A stretch of DNA of 64,000 nt from Tethya wilhelma (GCA_964030475.1 CAXIPT010000002.1:10947475-11011474); one strand, 5' to 3'. Positions 22,777 to 33,355 are shown, counted from the stretch's first letter. The notes: generated from the letters alone by a model not told the origin. Made by a program: numbers and translations.

Positions 22777-23215
22777 AGATCAGATAAGGAAAGAAAAGGA
22801 TAGAAAATTGAGAGAAGCCTTTCAAAATTATGTAAAACAAACCAAAGAAATCGAGGAAAGACATGGTGGGATAAGAACAACACTTTCAGAGCTGCCAAGA
22901 CCAACAATTCAACCACTGTAAGTTAACCTACAGTTTGTATTAGGCTCTCTTAGATATTACTTCAAATTCATATAATGCCACTCGTCAAATGGAGAAGACT
23001 TGAAAAGCTGGCCAATCCAACAAAAAGATGCAATTGTTACTGTTACTAGTCCATTCCATGCACAGCTATACTGCATCACTTTCCTCGGGCCTCCTGTCTG
23101 CAACGATGACACCGAGAACAAATAAAAAATTCAAATAGAAGCTACAAGATCTGAAGAACAGATCAGAAAAGAAAAGAATCGCGAGCTTAGTACATGTGTT
23201 GAATTACCTCAACGA
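22777..23215 (+). pseudogene. C-E-B-C cassette block, partly decayed
   Basis: C 22777-22917 (FQNYVKQTKEIEERHGGIRT, donor CT|GTAAGT), E about 22985-23030 (RRLEKLANPTKRC with a GC donor), B about 23105-23150 and C about 23160-23215 (EEQIRKEKNREL). The order matches 31732-32051, but acceptors of E and B are damaged. Confidence 0.45.
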
Positions 23216-23479
23216 GTTATGTCGATATGACAGAATTGGAGTATGCCAGACAATTTAAGGAGCAACGCAGCTCACTATATTACTACTACTACATACTATC
23301 ACTCTAAAAGATAATGCCTCAAGGATGTAATGCGCTACATTATATTGATGCATTTTTGCCATTAAAATTTTTCATAATTATACTTCTACTATGTGTACAG
23401 TGATCGACAAGGAGGATGAAGTCGTGTGAAGAAAAACAACTACCCTTCTACAAAGGATAAGTACGATGGTCTGTTAGAG

Positions 23480-23540
23480 CGCCATGATACACGAGGAGTA
23501 CCAGGCTAAATTGAACATTTTAATGCACAATTACAGGATG
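23480..23540 (+). CDS. A cassette, 61 bp
   Basis: AMIHEEYQAKLNILMHNYRM, acceptor TTAGAG, donor GTAAGT. Same length and phase as 5886-5946 and 25369-25429. Confidence 0.45.
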
Positions 23541-23846
23541 GTAAGTATTAAGTCAGTTAGTGACTTAGTGTGAGAATCTTTTGATACGTGGGAATGGATT
23601 AGGGCAAGTCAAACCAATTGACTGAATCACGAAAATGAGGATATTTTTATTAGGAAAAGTCGAAGGATTCAACAGAGTTGAATTTTATACTCTTCCATAT
23701 TATGAGAGAAGGAAGAAGGTATGTTTACAAAATTTTTTTTGCATATCAGATAGTTTGTACTTTCGTGGATATTTATATTACTGAGCTCGTAATATGAACC
23801 AGCTCAAATGTACTCATGAAGTAATTTATATCATTATCTGTTGCAG

Positions 23847-23945
23847 AGAACAGATCAGGAAGGAAAGAGAACAAAAACTTAAAGATTGTTTTCAGAAGTA
23901 CAGTGTAAAGAGATTAATGAAAACTAGGACTATAAAATGTTTTAA
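23847..23945 (+). CDS. C cassette
   Basis: After TATCTGTTGCAG: EQIRKEREQKLKDCFQKYSV, then KRLMKTRTIKC. Same acceptor context as 7809, 27732 and 31958. Confidence 0.4.
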
Positions 23946-24740
23946 TCAACCTCCCACCAGCATTCATTTAAAAAAAATCCATTTGTTCACAAAATTAATA
24001 TTGTTTGCTCGATCACTAATTTCTTGTAAGCCATTTCTATGTTTGCACTACATTTCTCTAATAGATTGTCTCTGGACGAGAACCGATGTACGTTGATATA
24101 CACAATATAACTCAGCCAAACATGCACATACACACACCATTCAGACCAGAGGTCCTGACAGGGAACTTACTGAGATATCACTAGGATTACAGTAAGGATA
24201 AAATGTTTCAATGCCATTTAATCAACCTAGCTCCCACCAGCATTCATTTAACTCATTACAAAAAAAATCCATCTATTTACAAAATTAATATTGTTTGCTC
24301 GATCACTTTCTTGTAAGCCATTTCTATGTTTGCACTACATTTCTCTAATAGATTGTCTCTGGATGAGGAACCGATGTACGTTGATATACACAATATAACT
24401 CAGCCAAACATGCACACACCCACTAACCAAATTATTTCACTCTTTCCTTCTAGTCGCACATATTGTGAATCACAAAAAGACGAGTTGCTGTACGTTTATA
24501 TACACAGTACCACACACACACGTACGTTACTAAAATTAATGAAGTTTTCACTCTTTCTTTATAGTCCTCCGAAAGAGAAACAAGTCAACATAGATGACAT
24601 GCTTTGTCTGCCAATAGATGAGGACTTGATAAGGTATAACTAGGATTACAGTAATGATAAAATGTTTCAATGCCAGCCAATCAACCTCCCACCAACATTC
24701 ATCAAACTCAATACAAAAAAATCCATATACATCTGTTTTA
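23928..24740 (+). repeat. Tandem duplication with PMYVDIHNITQP motif
   Basis: 23928-24140 and 24194-24425 are near copies; a third fragment is at 24650-24740 (TCAACCTCCCACCA). 24360-24640 reads DEEPMYVDIHNITQPNMHTP and PPKEKQVNIDDMLCLPIDED before a splice-like GTATAA. PPKDNQVNIDD recurs at 30495. Confidence 0.6.
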
Positions 24741-25138
24741 CAATATTAATATTGTTTGCTCACATTTTTTTTGTGATTTGGCCTTTTTTAATGCTTTATG
24801 TACTTTAGATTTTCTATCACTCCTTTGGAAAAAGTTCAAAGGTATGTTTATATACACACCAAACAGCAATATGAAAAACTTTTAAAATCATCACTTATAG
24901 TAGCAATTCCGGATATAGATATACTTTTTGATTACCTTGTCTACCATTAATGTTGCTATGATAAAATTCTTTGAGTTGAATTATTTATGAATTATGAATT
25001 ATTGTATACTTATTCAAAGTGACAGCAATACTAGTTTGCAAGTAGCTATGTCACAGTAGCCTGAAAGTCTCTGGAAGCAATATTTCTTCCTTACTTTATT
25101 CACCCTGATTGTCACACCCTCCACCACCACCACCCCAG

Positions 25139-25594
25139 TGATGATAGTATCTAGTGAGGCAGCAATGAAGAAAAAACCAAAACATCCACGGATCAATCAA
25201 TTGGCCAAACCTTCAAAAAGATATACAAATACACCAGTGGCAAAGTTTCAGAAGTTAAAAATCCAGTCCTGGAAGACTGAGTATAAGGTTTATTGTATGC
25301 ATATGTCACGATACATTGCATAATGTCACAATACATTGCATATGTCACGATACATTCGTGAGATACAGCGCTGCAATTCATCAAGAATTCGGAAGAAAAT
25401 TACACAATTTGATGGATGATTATAAGAAAGTAAGAATTAAGTCAGTTAGTGACTGAGTGCAACAATTAATTAGTAAACATGCGGATGTATATATCCTCAG
25501 CACTTTCGCAGGAAGGAAACAAAAGGAATGAATCAGCTAGGAGGAATCTCCTCTCCCAGGAGAGCACGCAAGAAGACGAGGAAGCCAGCCAAGC
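25139..25594 (+). CDS. Modular-family gene segment: fused E-B cassette, A cassette and acidic exon
   Basis: Exons 25139-25280, 25369-25429 and 25512-25594 join in frame. The first carries KKKPKHPRINQLAKPSKR and NTPVAKFQKLKIQSWKTD as one exon, where other copies have an intron between the two parts. The second is the 61-bp A cassette (IHQEFGRKLHNLMDDYKK). The third reads NLLSQESTQEDEEASQA in the frame set by exon 2, with a GTAAGG donor. In another frame the same DNA reads as a very basic tail (RRARKKTRKPAKRKGKGKGK). A 19-20-bp sequence is repeated three times in the first intron (25298-25357). Function unknown. Confidence 0.5.
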
Positions 25595-25811
25595 GTAAGG
25601 GGAAGGGCAAGGGAAAGCTGGCCGGGAAGGAGTCGGCCATTGTAGGAGATCTTGAAGCGCATTGACGGATGTAAGATTAACTATTAGTAACCATGTTAGT
25701 GGTACTACCCTGGTCATGTTCCTCAATTAATTTATTCATCTTTTTAAATATAGTTGTCACAAATATCCTGAGGGTTCGTGCCATCAGGCTGGTGACTCTC
25801 CGTTGCTTTAG

Positions 25812-25918
25812 GCTGTCAGGAGTGTCCACAACGCAAACACATCTCTGTGCATGAGAGTGATTTGCACAGGCATATTGCTATTGCTATGACAACTATTCAA
25901 CTGTTGAAGGAAAAAAAG
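25812..25918 (+). CDS. Cys2His2-like exon
   Basis: Acceptor TTTAG, then CQECPQRKHISVHESDLHRH and IA-AMTTIQLLKEKK-like continuation, donor GTAGGC; no stop in 107 bp. C-x2-C with H-x3-H spacing is suggestive of zinc binding but atypical for a classical finger. It may belong to the segment ending at 25594. Confidence 0.35.
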
Positions 25919-26159
25919 GTAGGCTAACTCTTTCTTACAACTGCTAGTAAATTGTGATTATACATCCATTTTTTATACTGTAGACATGGAAATGCATTTA
26001 ATTTAGTTATTCATTGCCCACAACAACATTGGTAGTTTCAAATTTGGTGATTTTTTCCAACACACAAGGTAATGGTGGTTTTAAAATTAGTGATTTATGG
26101 GCCGATCACCAAATTGCCAATTTTAACTTATATTCTGACAACAATTGCACCACATCATC

Positions 26160-26580
26160 TCCTCTCTCCCCACCCCCTGCAGATTCCTGCTTTTCAGAGG
26201 CTATGAAATCCCGCTGCCTACTCCCACCACCCCTCACTTCACCACCATCTTCACCACCCCTCACCTCACCACCAATCACTTCACCACCAACTTCACCACC
26301 AAGGTCGGTTAATACACACCTGACTATCACACACCTACAGAACCGAAAGACAGACGAATCAATGAGCTGGCCAAGCCAGCTAAAAGATGTAATTTACTCA
26401 AGCCCATTCCACTGCTCTAGTTTTATAATGTCTGATCTCTTTGTTTTAAACACAAATACACCAGTTGCAAGGCTGGATGAAGTTAAGATCTAGTCATGGA
26501 AGACTGAGTAACCCCTCACCTCACCACCCCTCACCTCACCATCTCTCACTTCACCACCAACTTCACCACCAAGGTCAGTT
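26160..26580 (+). pseudogene. Proline-rich segment and decayed E-B cassettes
   Basis: 26190-26310 encodes FSEAMKSRCLLPPPLTSPPS-type Pro/Ser/Thr repeats. 26345-26388 is E (RINELAKPAKR); 26450-26507 is B with its AG acceptor lost and a stop (ATCTAG) inside. CCTCACCTCACCACC repeats follow to 26580. Confidence 0.45.
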
Positions 26581-27284
26581 AATACACACCTGACTATCGA
26601 TATTGTATGCTACATTCATCTTAAAGTTACACATCACTAGCCATATGTACAGTAACATGTGACTCATGACCCCTGTAACTTCTTCACAAAACACACACAG
26701 AGACTCTCCTCTCCCTCTCCACCTCCCTCACCGAGAGCATCTCGTAAAAAATGGTGAATTCACTACAATGCTCACATTAATTGTAATAAATCATCTTCCA
26801 ATCCTCTTCCTTTAGCCAGTTGAGGAAACCTCGAGTGCTATATATGTGTTTGCACTCACTATATACTACAAGATCAGCTATATGTGACGTGTGTGACAGA
26901 TTCAGATTCACCGGTACCAATTACAACTGTGATGGCAAACATCATGATTGTATGTTGTAGCAATGGACAATATTAATTTTGTACCCGTAAACTGTTTTCA
27001 GTCATTGGTCTCTTCTTGTTGCCAAGCATGTTGCTAGCCCTCTATGTATGCCCTCTATGTGCAATGAATGGTAGTTCCAAGATTCTCCCCTTTTTTTGCT
27101 TCTTAAGTAATAACTATCAAAGACCATTGAAGACTTGTTGTAAAATGAATAAAACAAGATGAGGGAAAGAAAGAAGTAAGTGTGTGTATTTGTACTATTA
27201 CTTTGTACAGAAGGTCTTGACTAGTTACAAAAGGTCTTGACTAGTTGCAGAAGAAGATGTGTATTTACATAATTGCATACATAC
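26581..27284. other. Spacer with repeat fragments
   Basis: 26740-26880 matches the duplicates at 29720 and 30010 (AATCATCTTCCAATCCTCTT). A 22-bp unit GGTCTTGACTAGTT is doubled at 27212-27252. Confidence 0.45.
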
Positions 27285-27540
27285 AAGGGTACTTTTTCTG
27301 AGGCTCTGAGGACCCGGTGCCTACCCCACCACCCCTCACCTCACCTACCTCACCACCTACCTCACCAACAACCACCTCCTGCAGTTGGCTACTTCTCAGA
27401 GGCCATGAGGACCCGGTGCCTACCCCACCACCCCTCACCTCACCTACCTCACCAACAACCACCTCCTGCAGTTGGCTACTTCTCTGAGGCTCTGAGGACC
27501 CGGTGCCTACCCCACCACCCCTCACCTCACCTACCTCACT
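27285..27540 (+). repeat. 87-bp proline-rich minisatellite, about three units
   Basis: Units begin CTACTTCTC.GAGGC (27389 and 27476, period 87 bp = 29 codons) and encode YFSEAMRTRCLPHHPSPHLP in the open + frame. The minus strand is open too. Each unit ends CCTCCTGCAG, which could act as a splice acceptor. Related fragments at 21140 and 26160. Confidence 0.75.
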
Positions 27541-28080
27541 CACTACAATGTTTACCACCTCACTGCTATTACTAGTCCATTCCATGTACAGCTGTAATGC
27601 ATCACTTTCCTCCTATTAACAGCTATGACTCCTAAAACCAATTTGTGATCGAATCTTCTAGAACTGAATAAGATTTTATGTAAAATTAATGTTATACTCA
27701 TGAAGTAATTTTTATCACTATCTGTTGCAGAGAACAGATAAGAAAAGAGAAGAGCAGGAAACTAAGGACTGCGTTTGAAAACTATAATAAAGAATGCAAC
27801 CACAGGTCCACACATTGGTGTATCGTAAGTATGATCACATATAAAAGATCATTGCTTAGCCTTCTTATAAATCCATACTTGACATTCAGTAGAAAAGTCG
27901 CGAGGGGAATTTATTTTACACATTATTTTGAGGTAACCAGTGGCCAAGTTTAAGAAGATTAAAATACAGTCGTGGAAGACTGAGTAATGTTTATAGTGTG
28001 CACATGTCATGATACACTCATGAGATGGTCTGTAATATACAGTGATGCAATTCATAGGGAATAATTATAGTGTCAACAGT
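27541..28080 (+). pseudogene. Decayed B, C and E-B cassettes
   Basis: 27618-27670 is a B-type piece (TPKTN), 27731-27790 a C cassette start (EQIRKEKSRKLRTAF-like) and 27940-28065 a B piece ending SWKTE followed by an A remnant. Confidence 0.4.
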
Positions 28081-28720
28081 CATTCCGCCAACGGGGAAGT
28101 CACGTGAATGTATTTACACTATGATGTCATTTTAGTAGTGAAAATGAGCAGAATTTGGCAGAGTAGGTAGTGTTCGAAAAACCTGCCGCTCACTATTTTT
28201 TGGAGCAAGGGAGGCTAAAGAAGCTGTTTGAAACATTTCAGGTAAAAAAATAAAACTATATATCAGGATGCAGAGGTGAGCCAGTCTATGTCACAATGCT
28301 CTGATTATATTGGTGGTGCAATTGCAGGAGTTCTGCAAGAAACACTCCAATGACTGCAACCGCAAACCGCAAACCGCAAACCGCAAACCGCAAACCGCAA
28401 GAAGCACGCTACACTCGCAGTGATGAAGCTGGGCAAGCCGGAAACGGCTTTGGTCTGCAGCCAACTGCACCACTCGGCCACCACAAAGGAAAAACATTAA
28501 AGGGCAATCAAGGGGTCGGCTCACGCTAGCTTGGCCTTCCAACATATGAAGACCCATAGGAAAGGAGCTAGCAGAGAGCCAGCTCCCACAAGAGAGAGAG
28601 AAAGCGAGGCGCCATTTCAGCCAGGAGGAGGAAAAGTTGATCAAGGATCACTTTGCCTCCGTGTTATTGTTGATACCGTATAGTCCATTCAATGTATTGG
28701 TATATTGCATCACTTACGTC
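28081..28720. other. Unique region with a 7-bp tandem repeat
   Basis: AAACCGC is repeated about five times at 28362-28400. Long open frames on the minus strand (to 28644) are low-complexity and not supported by splice sites. Confidence 0.35.
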
Positions 28721-29270
28721 CTGTTTGCAATGACGACACCAAAGACAAATTTCAATAAAATAAAAATTGAATCTGGAAGAATGGAGGAAGACTTAATGTT
28801 ATACTCATAAAGTAATTTTACACCATTATCTGTTTCAGAGAACAGGTAGTGAAGACAAAACCTCGACTTAAAAGGATCAGTGAGCTGGCACAACCAGCAC
28901 AGATCGAGATACATCAACACCCCAAGTTGTAGCACAAATTAAGAAAAATAAAAATTAGATCCTGGAAATCAGATGCTACGATTCAGAGACTACCAAACCA
29001 ATTTTAACAATTTAATGAACGAATACAGGACAGCATTATTTTGAGTCTAATTGTGTGCAATTAAATGCAGTTAATGGAGGGAGGCCTCACGTGGCGTGAA
29101 CATCACACAATTTGCAACATGAATTTTCACCAAAAAGAAACATAACCCCAAAGACTAACTTCAAGAAAATACAAATTGAATCATCTACGACCGAGCAAAA
29201 CTTTACGCAAACGTAGTGTTCAAATAATTTATATTAACTAATCTGTTGCAGAGAAAACCTTAAAAAAGGA
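28721..29270 (+). pseudogene. Decayed B, E and A cassettes
   Basis: 28733-28790 B (TTPKTNFNKIKIESGRMEE), 28839-28910 E (VVKTKPRLKRISELAQPAQ), 28975-29035 A-like (FRDYQTNFNNLMNEYRT), 29145-29200 B-like and 29253-29275 a C start. Confidence 0.4.
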
Positions 29271-29383
29271 AGACAAAGTGTGTCTTTGGTGGTTTAATTA
29301 CTGAGTTTGGCTAACTGGCCATGCCGATAATAATTATGGTTTATATAGGACTATATAGTAAACCTTTAACAGTAACAATATGC

Positions 29384-29660
29384 ACGGCCTTCACATGTGA
29401 AGAACTTGAAAGCATTGGCAACAAGGAACAAGTCCCAATCCCTCCTAATCTTCTCACCTCTCAGTCTGGTAATGATCAAATGAGATGAGATAATTACAAG
29501 AATGATTTCCTTATAGTCTTTCGATCCTATGCTTACATAGAAGTGGAGGTAGAGTTTAAAATGGAAAGGTGGTGGGAGCCATCCTCGAAGGTGGCATTCG
29601 CTGGCCAGAGCCACCGGGTGGCCAAACTACAACAACAAGTGCTGACTTGTTTAGATGGCC
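29384..29660 (+). CDS. Two-exon segment: TCEELE exon joined to WWEP exon
   Basis: Exon 29384-29468 (TAFTCEELESIGNKEQVPIP, NLLTSQS) joins in phase to 29541-29660 (EVEVEFKMERWWEPSSKVAF, RVAKLQQQVLTCLDG), donors GTAATG and GTAAGT. The first exon matches 11635-11719 (spliced there to a different exon); the second matches 4182-4398. Function unknown. Confidence 0.45.
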
Positions 29661-29719
29661 GTAAGTTGATATTATAAGTTAGTGCATGGTTTAGTAAAAA
29701 CACTCTCCTTTTCATCCCC

Positions 29720-30275
29720 CGCCCTCTCCTCCTCATGAAGAAAAATGAACTCACTACATAATGCTCACATTACTTGTGATAAATCATCTTCCAATCCTCT
29801 TCCTTTGACAAAGCCAGGCGAGGAGCCAAACACCTTCACCTAGTCCGCGGTATGTGTTTGCACTCACTATACACTACAAACAACACAAACATACAGTATA
29901 ATGCCAACTGAACAAGATTTGATAAAATTTTCGCCTCGGGTAGAGGTAGAGATGTAAGTTTATTGCCATTTAATCAACCTCCCACCAGCATTTCACTCTT
30001 TCTTCACCTCATCCCACGCCATCTCCTCCTCGAAGAGAAAGGTGAACTCACTAATGCATACATTAATTGTGATAAATTATCTTCCAATCCACTTCCTATA
30101 GCCAGTCAAAGGACACCACAAGTAGATCCTTTAGCCAGTCGACAACACCTCCAGTGAGGCCAAGGTACGTGTTTGAACTCACTATATACTGCAAACAACA
30201 CAAACATACAGTATAATGCCAACTGAACAAGATTTAATAAAATTTTCGCCTCGGGTAGAGGTAGAGATGTAAGTT
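29720..30275 (+). repeat. Tandem duplication 29720-29955 / 30010-30275
   Basis: Both copies share AATCATCTTCCAATCC-type sequence, CTTCCT(T)TAGCCAG (acceptor-like) and MPTEQDLIKFSPRVEVEM with a GTAAGT-like end. Third fragment at 26740. Confidence 0.65.
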
Positions 30276-31000
30276 TATAAACACACAATAACTCAGATGT
30301 TTCGCCCACCCATGTATCTTGTCCTCCTTGTGTTCAACTCTTCCCTACCATAACAAGACACACACACACCATTCAGGGATCATGATATTCCGACAAGGAA
30401 TTTGCTAAGGTAAGATTAGGATTAGAGTAGTGATTAAATGTTTTAATGCCATTTAATCAACCTCCAACCAGCATTTCACTCTTTCTTTATATTCCTCCAA
30501 AAGACAACCAAGTCAACATCGACGACATACTGTATGTTTACACACATACACACACCCACACATGCCATGCAGGGATCATGATATTCCAATTGGGAATTTG
30601 CTAAGGATTAGAGTAGTGAATAAATGTTTTAATGCAATTTAATCAACCTCCCATCAGCATTTATTTAACTCTACATCTGTTCACAAAATTAACATTTACA
30701 AGGAATTTACTAAGGTAACATCTCTTCAGATGAAGCACAAATGATGTTGTGCATGTGTAGAATCATGTTATACGTAGAACGTGGGCATGCGAGAGTTTAA
30801 ATTAAATTCCTTTTCACCAGCTGGACAGCTATATATTGCTACATTGCCAATTGTTTGTAACTTATAATAAGTATCATGTATTTTAAGTAGAAACTACCAC
30901 CATGCCAGGCTGATGGCAATTGCAAGTAGCTAGCTATTGTGTATAACAAATTGGTGAACGGGAGAGGGGGGGTTGAGTAATTTAAGTTTGGTTTTTATTT
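30276..31000. other. Repeat fragments, no gene resolved
   Basis: 30420-30540 and 30600-30680 carry CAACCTCCCACCAGCATT-type sequence seen at 3520, 23945 and 29965. Confidence 0.4.
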
Positions 31001-31017
31001 GTTGTTTGCTTTCTTTT

Positions 31018-31526
31018 GTTTTGATAATAAGAAAAAATTTTTGATGGTAGTTCTACCTTTCCTTGAGAATCTCCCACTTCATGAAGTAAATAATAAGAGA
31101 ATTTTTCTTACTTCCACTTTTGGAGAACCTCCCAAGTCAGGATGCAAGTTAAATAAACAGTATGAACTATGTCTAATAGTGCCCTGGTAAGTACTTGCCA
31201 AATGTTTGTATTTTAAGTACAACTAACTACCATACCATGCTGGGACATATTTATTATTTGGTTAGTTAGTTACTGCCATTAGTACTTTTTCATAATATAC
31301 TGTACAGTGATAGCGAGTATCAAGTCGTGTAAATAAGTTGAAGAATAAGATTTCTCATACAAAGTCTTGTCCTAGCTTCACACATAACCAAGAGCAGGCT
31401 ACTAAGACCAGATGACTCAAACCATCTATTAAAAAATGTATTTGTGCAGGTCCTACCTTCTTCATAGACTACCTAGCGATTCCTCCATGTGGAGGTTTGC
31501 TCATATTGAGAAGCTCTCAAAGAAGA
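31018..31526 (+). CDS. Candidate two-exon segment
   Basis: 31033-31184 is open (VVLPFLENLPLHEVNNKRIF, TSTFGEPPKSGCKLNKQYEL) with donor CTG|GTAAGT. 31450-31529, after GTGCAG, continues in phase as SYLLHRLPSDSSMWRFAHIE and LSKKR with a stop. A second frame of the last exon is open too, so the model is tentative. Confidence 0.3.
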
Positions 31527-31731
31527 GGTGAATACTGTGAAAAGGACAAGGAAATTATTGAGCAATATTTCACAAGAAAAAGATATAATTATGCAGAAAA
31601 TGACGTGTTAAGGAAAAATTTGCGGCACGTAAAACCAATAAAGCGATGGAATAGTTACTAGTCTATTCCATGCACTGCTGGGATGTAATGCTGAAACAAT
31701 CATCAAATATAATGCCACTTGTCACCTGCAG

Positions 31732-32051
31732 AAGAATTCAGGAGCTGGCAAAGCCCAATAAAAGATGTAATTGTTGATACTGTATAGTCCATTCCATGCC
31801 CTGCTGTGATGTAATGCATCACTTTCCTCCTGTTTACAGTGCTTACACCCAAAACAAACTTTAATAAAATAAAAATAGAGTATGGAAGACACGAGTAAGA
31901 CTTTATGCAGATGTTGTACTCATAAAGTAATTTATATCATATCATTATCTGTTGCAGGGAAATTCTTAAAAAAGATAAGGAAAGGAAATTAAAACAATCG
32001 TTCGAAAAATACTTGGCAGAGATGAAAGAAATTAATGAAACATTTGACAAA
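31732..32051 (+). CDS. Modular-family gene segment: three in-frame cassettes (E-B-C)
   Basis: Exons 31732-31766, 31840-31894 and 31958-32051 join without a stop: ...RIQELAKPNKR | LLTPKTNFNKIKIEYGRHE | EILKKDKERKLKQSFEKYLA and on to EMKEINETFDK. Each boundary has AG/GT signals, and the same cassettes recur through the left 32 kb with the same phases. The product is strongly charged and helix-prone, probably coiled coil. Function unknown. A further phase-0 exon may follow at about 32229-32282 (VMEDARLLQALAQARGNTL). The 5' part was not found with certainty. Confidence 0.5.
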
Positions 32052-32634
32052 GTAAGAATCAAGTCAGTACAACTAATTCAGGCTTTAAAATTAATTATTG
32101 CACATCCTTCTGACGACTGAAGTACGAAAAACATAATTATCCATTACCTGTGTGATGAGGCTCTAGATACTGCAAGTCACTTATGCCATGATCAATCGTA
32201 ACGTAATAACTATCATATTATAAGGTAATGGAGGACGCCAGACTCCTCCAAGCTCTTGCTCAGGCTAGAGGAAATACACTCTGTAAGCACTTAGCTACTG
32301 TTATTTGAGTGCATGTTCTGTTGTGATCACCACCAGAAGGAAGCAAAGGAGAAGAGGAAGCCTCCTCTAGGTATGTTGACCCACACTACAACACTAGCAC
32401 CAGTTTGTCTGATGTGGTATACAATGTTTATCTCACTTTTAGTTGAATCTACTCTCGTGATCGTGCACATGGTAGGTGCCTAGGCTCATGCTCAATGCAA
32501 TGCGTACGACCTCAGTAGCAAATCATTGCTGTTAACAACTTCTATCATATTTATAAGACTGTAAGGACACCCTACATTGGAGAGACCCTCACTTCTGAGT
32601 CCAGGGGATCCATGAAGGAGAGGACATCCTGAAC
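32052..32634 (+). other. Possible further exons of the modular gene
   Basis: 32229-32282 (AG acceptor, MEDARLLQALAQARGNTL, GTAAGC donor) is open; 32339-32370 is a short charged piece with a GTATGT donor whose phase would give a stop. The rest shows nothing clear. Confidence 0.3.
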
Positions 32635-33355
32635 TACATTTCTAAAATGAAGGCACCGATGGTGCATAAGCCTTGGCCCACTCAACTAGCTATATGCATA
32701 CACGGTGTAAAAGAGTGTATCGATAACTTAGTATATATCACTGAGAACTTCAGCAACTTGATCCATCCGTACAGTGAGGCCCATACAGGAAGCTGAGTGT
32801 GGTGAAGCAGCACATGCCACAGACAATGAACCAGATTAGCTTTGCTACAATTATACATACATTGGAATACACAGCTGCTGTCAGATACTGAGCAAAGTCT
32901 AGCTGCTGGACCTACAGTGAGCCTGTGACTCAGTGCACCGGCTAGCTGGCACAGTGTAAAAATCTTTGCATGCCCTATATATGCTTACATAGAAAGTAGA
33001 CCAACCCCTGTTTGTCTAGCGAAGCAGAAACACTGACCAAGGCAACGCAACAGCAACAGCACTAGCAGCAGCATCCATCAGTGCAATCATGAACAGTATT
33101 AAATTCTTGATAACGCACACTAGATTAGGCGTGGTCTCGAAGTTAAGCGCTCAAAGAAGCACTGAAATCTCAAATCTCAGGAACCACAGCGTTTTAGACA
33201 GCATAAAATGTAATTTTACAAGTTCATTCTGTTTTATGTACGTAAGTACCATCCATTTTTTCACTAGAGCTGTCTTTCTTGAGATTTCGATGGGACAGAC
33301 GGACAAAACGACTACCATAATCCTCTGCACGTGCTACGCACGCGCCGAGGCTTAA
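32635..33355. repeat. Dispersed repeat, uninterrupted copy
   Basis: Matches 35410-35760 joined to 36834-37175. Shared landmarks: ATGAAGGCACCGATGGT, GCATGCCCTATAT, CTTGAGATTTCGATGGGACA and the CpG-rich tail CTCTGCACGTGCTACGCACG. Open frames inside are not shared between copies. Confidence 0.8.

Noticed and set aside
27265..27585. Minus-strand GEVGEVRGGGVGTGSS repeat protein
   Set aside because: Mirror of the 87-bp repeat; the plus-strand proline-rich reading links better to related fragments with splice sites, though neither is proven.
28291..28644. 117-codon minus-strand frame
   Set aside because: Driven by the AAACCGC tandem repeat and low complexity; no splice or family support.
33100..33340. 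Resemblance of GTCTCGAAGTTAAGC and GATGGGACAGAC to 5S rRNA boxes
   Set aside because: The spacing between the two boxes is far longer than in 5S rRNA and the intervening sequence does not match; treated as chance inside a repeat.
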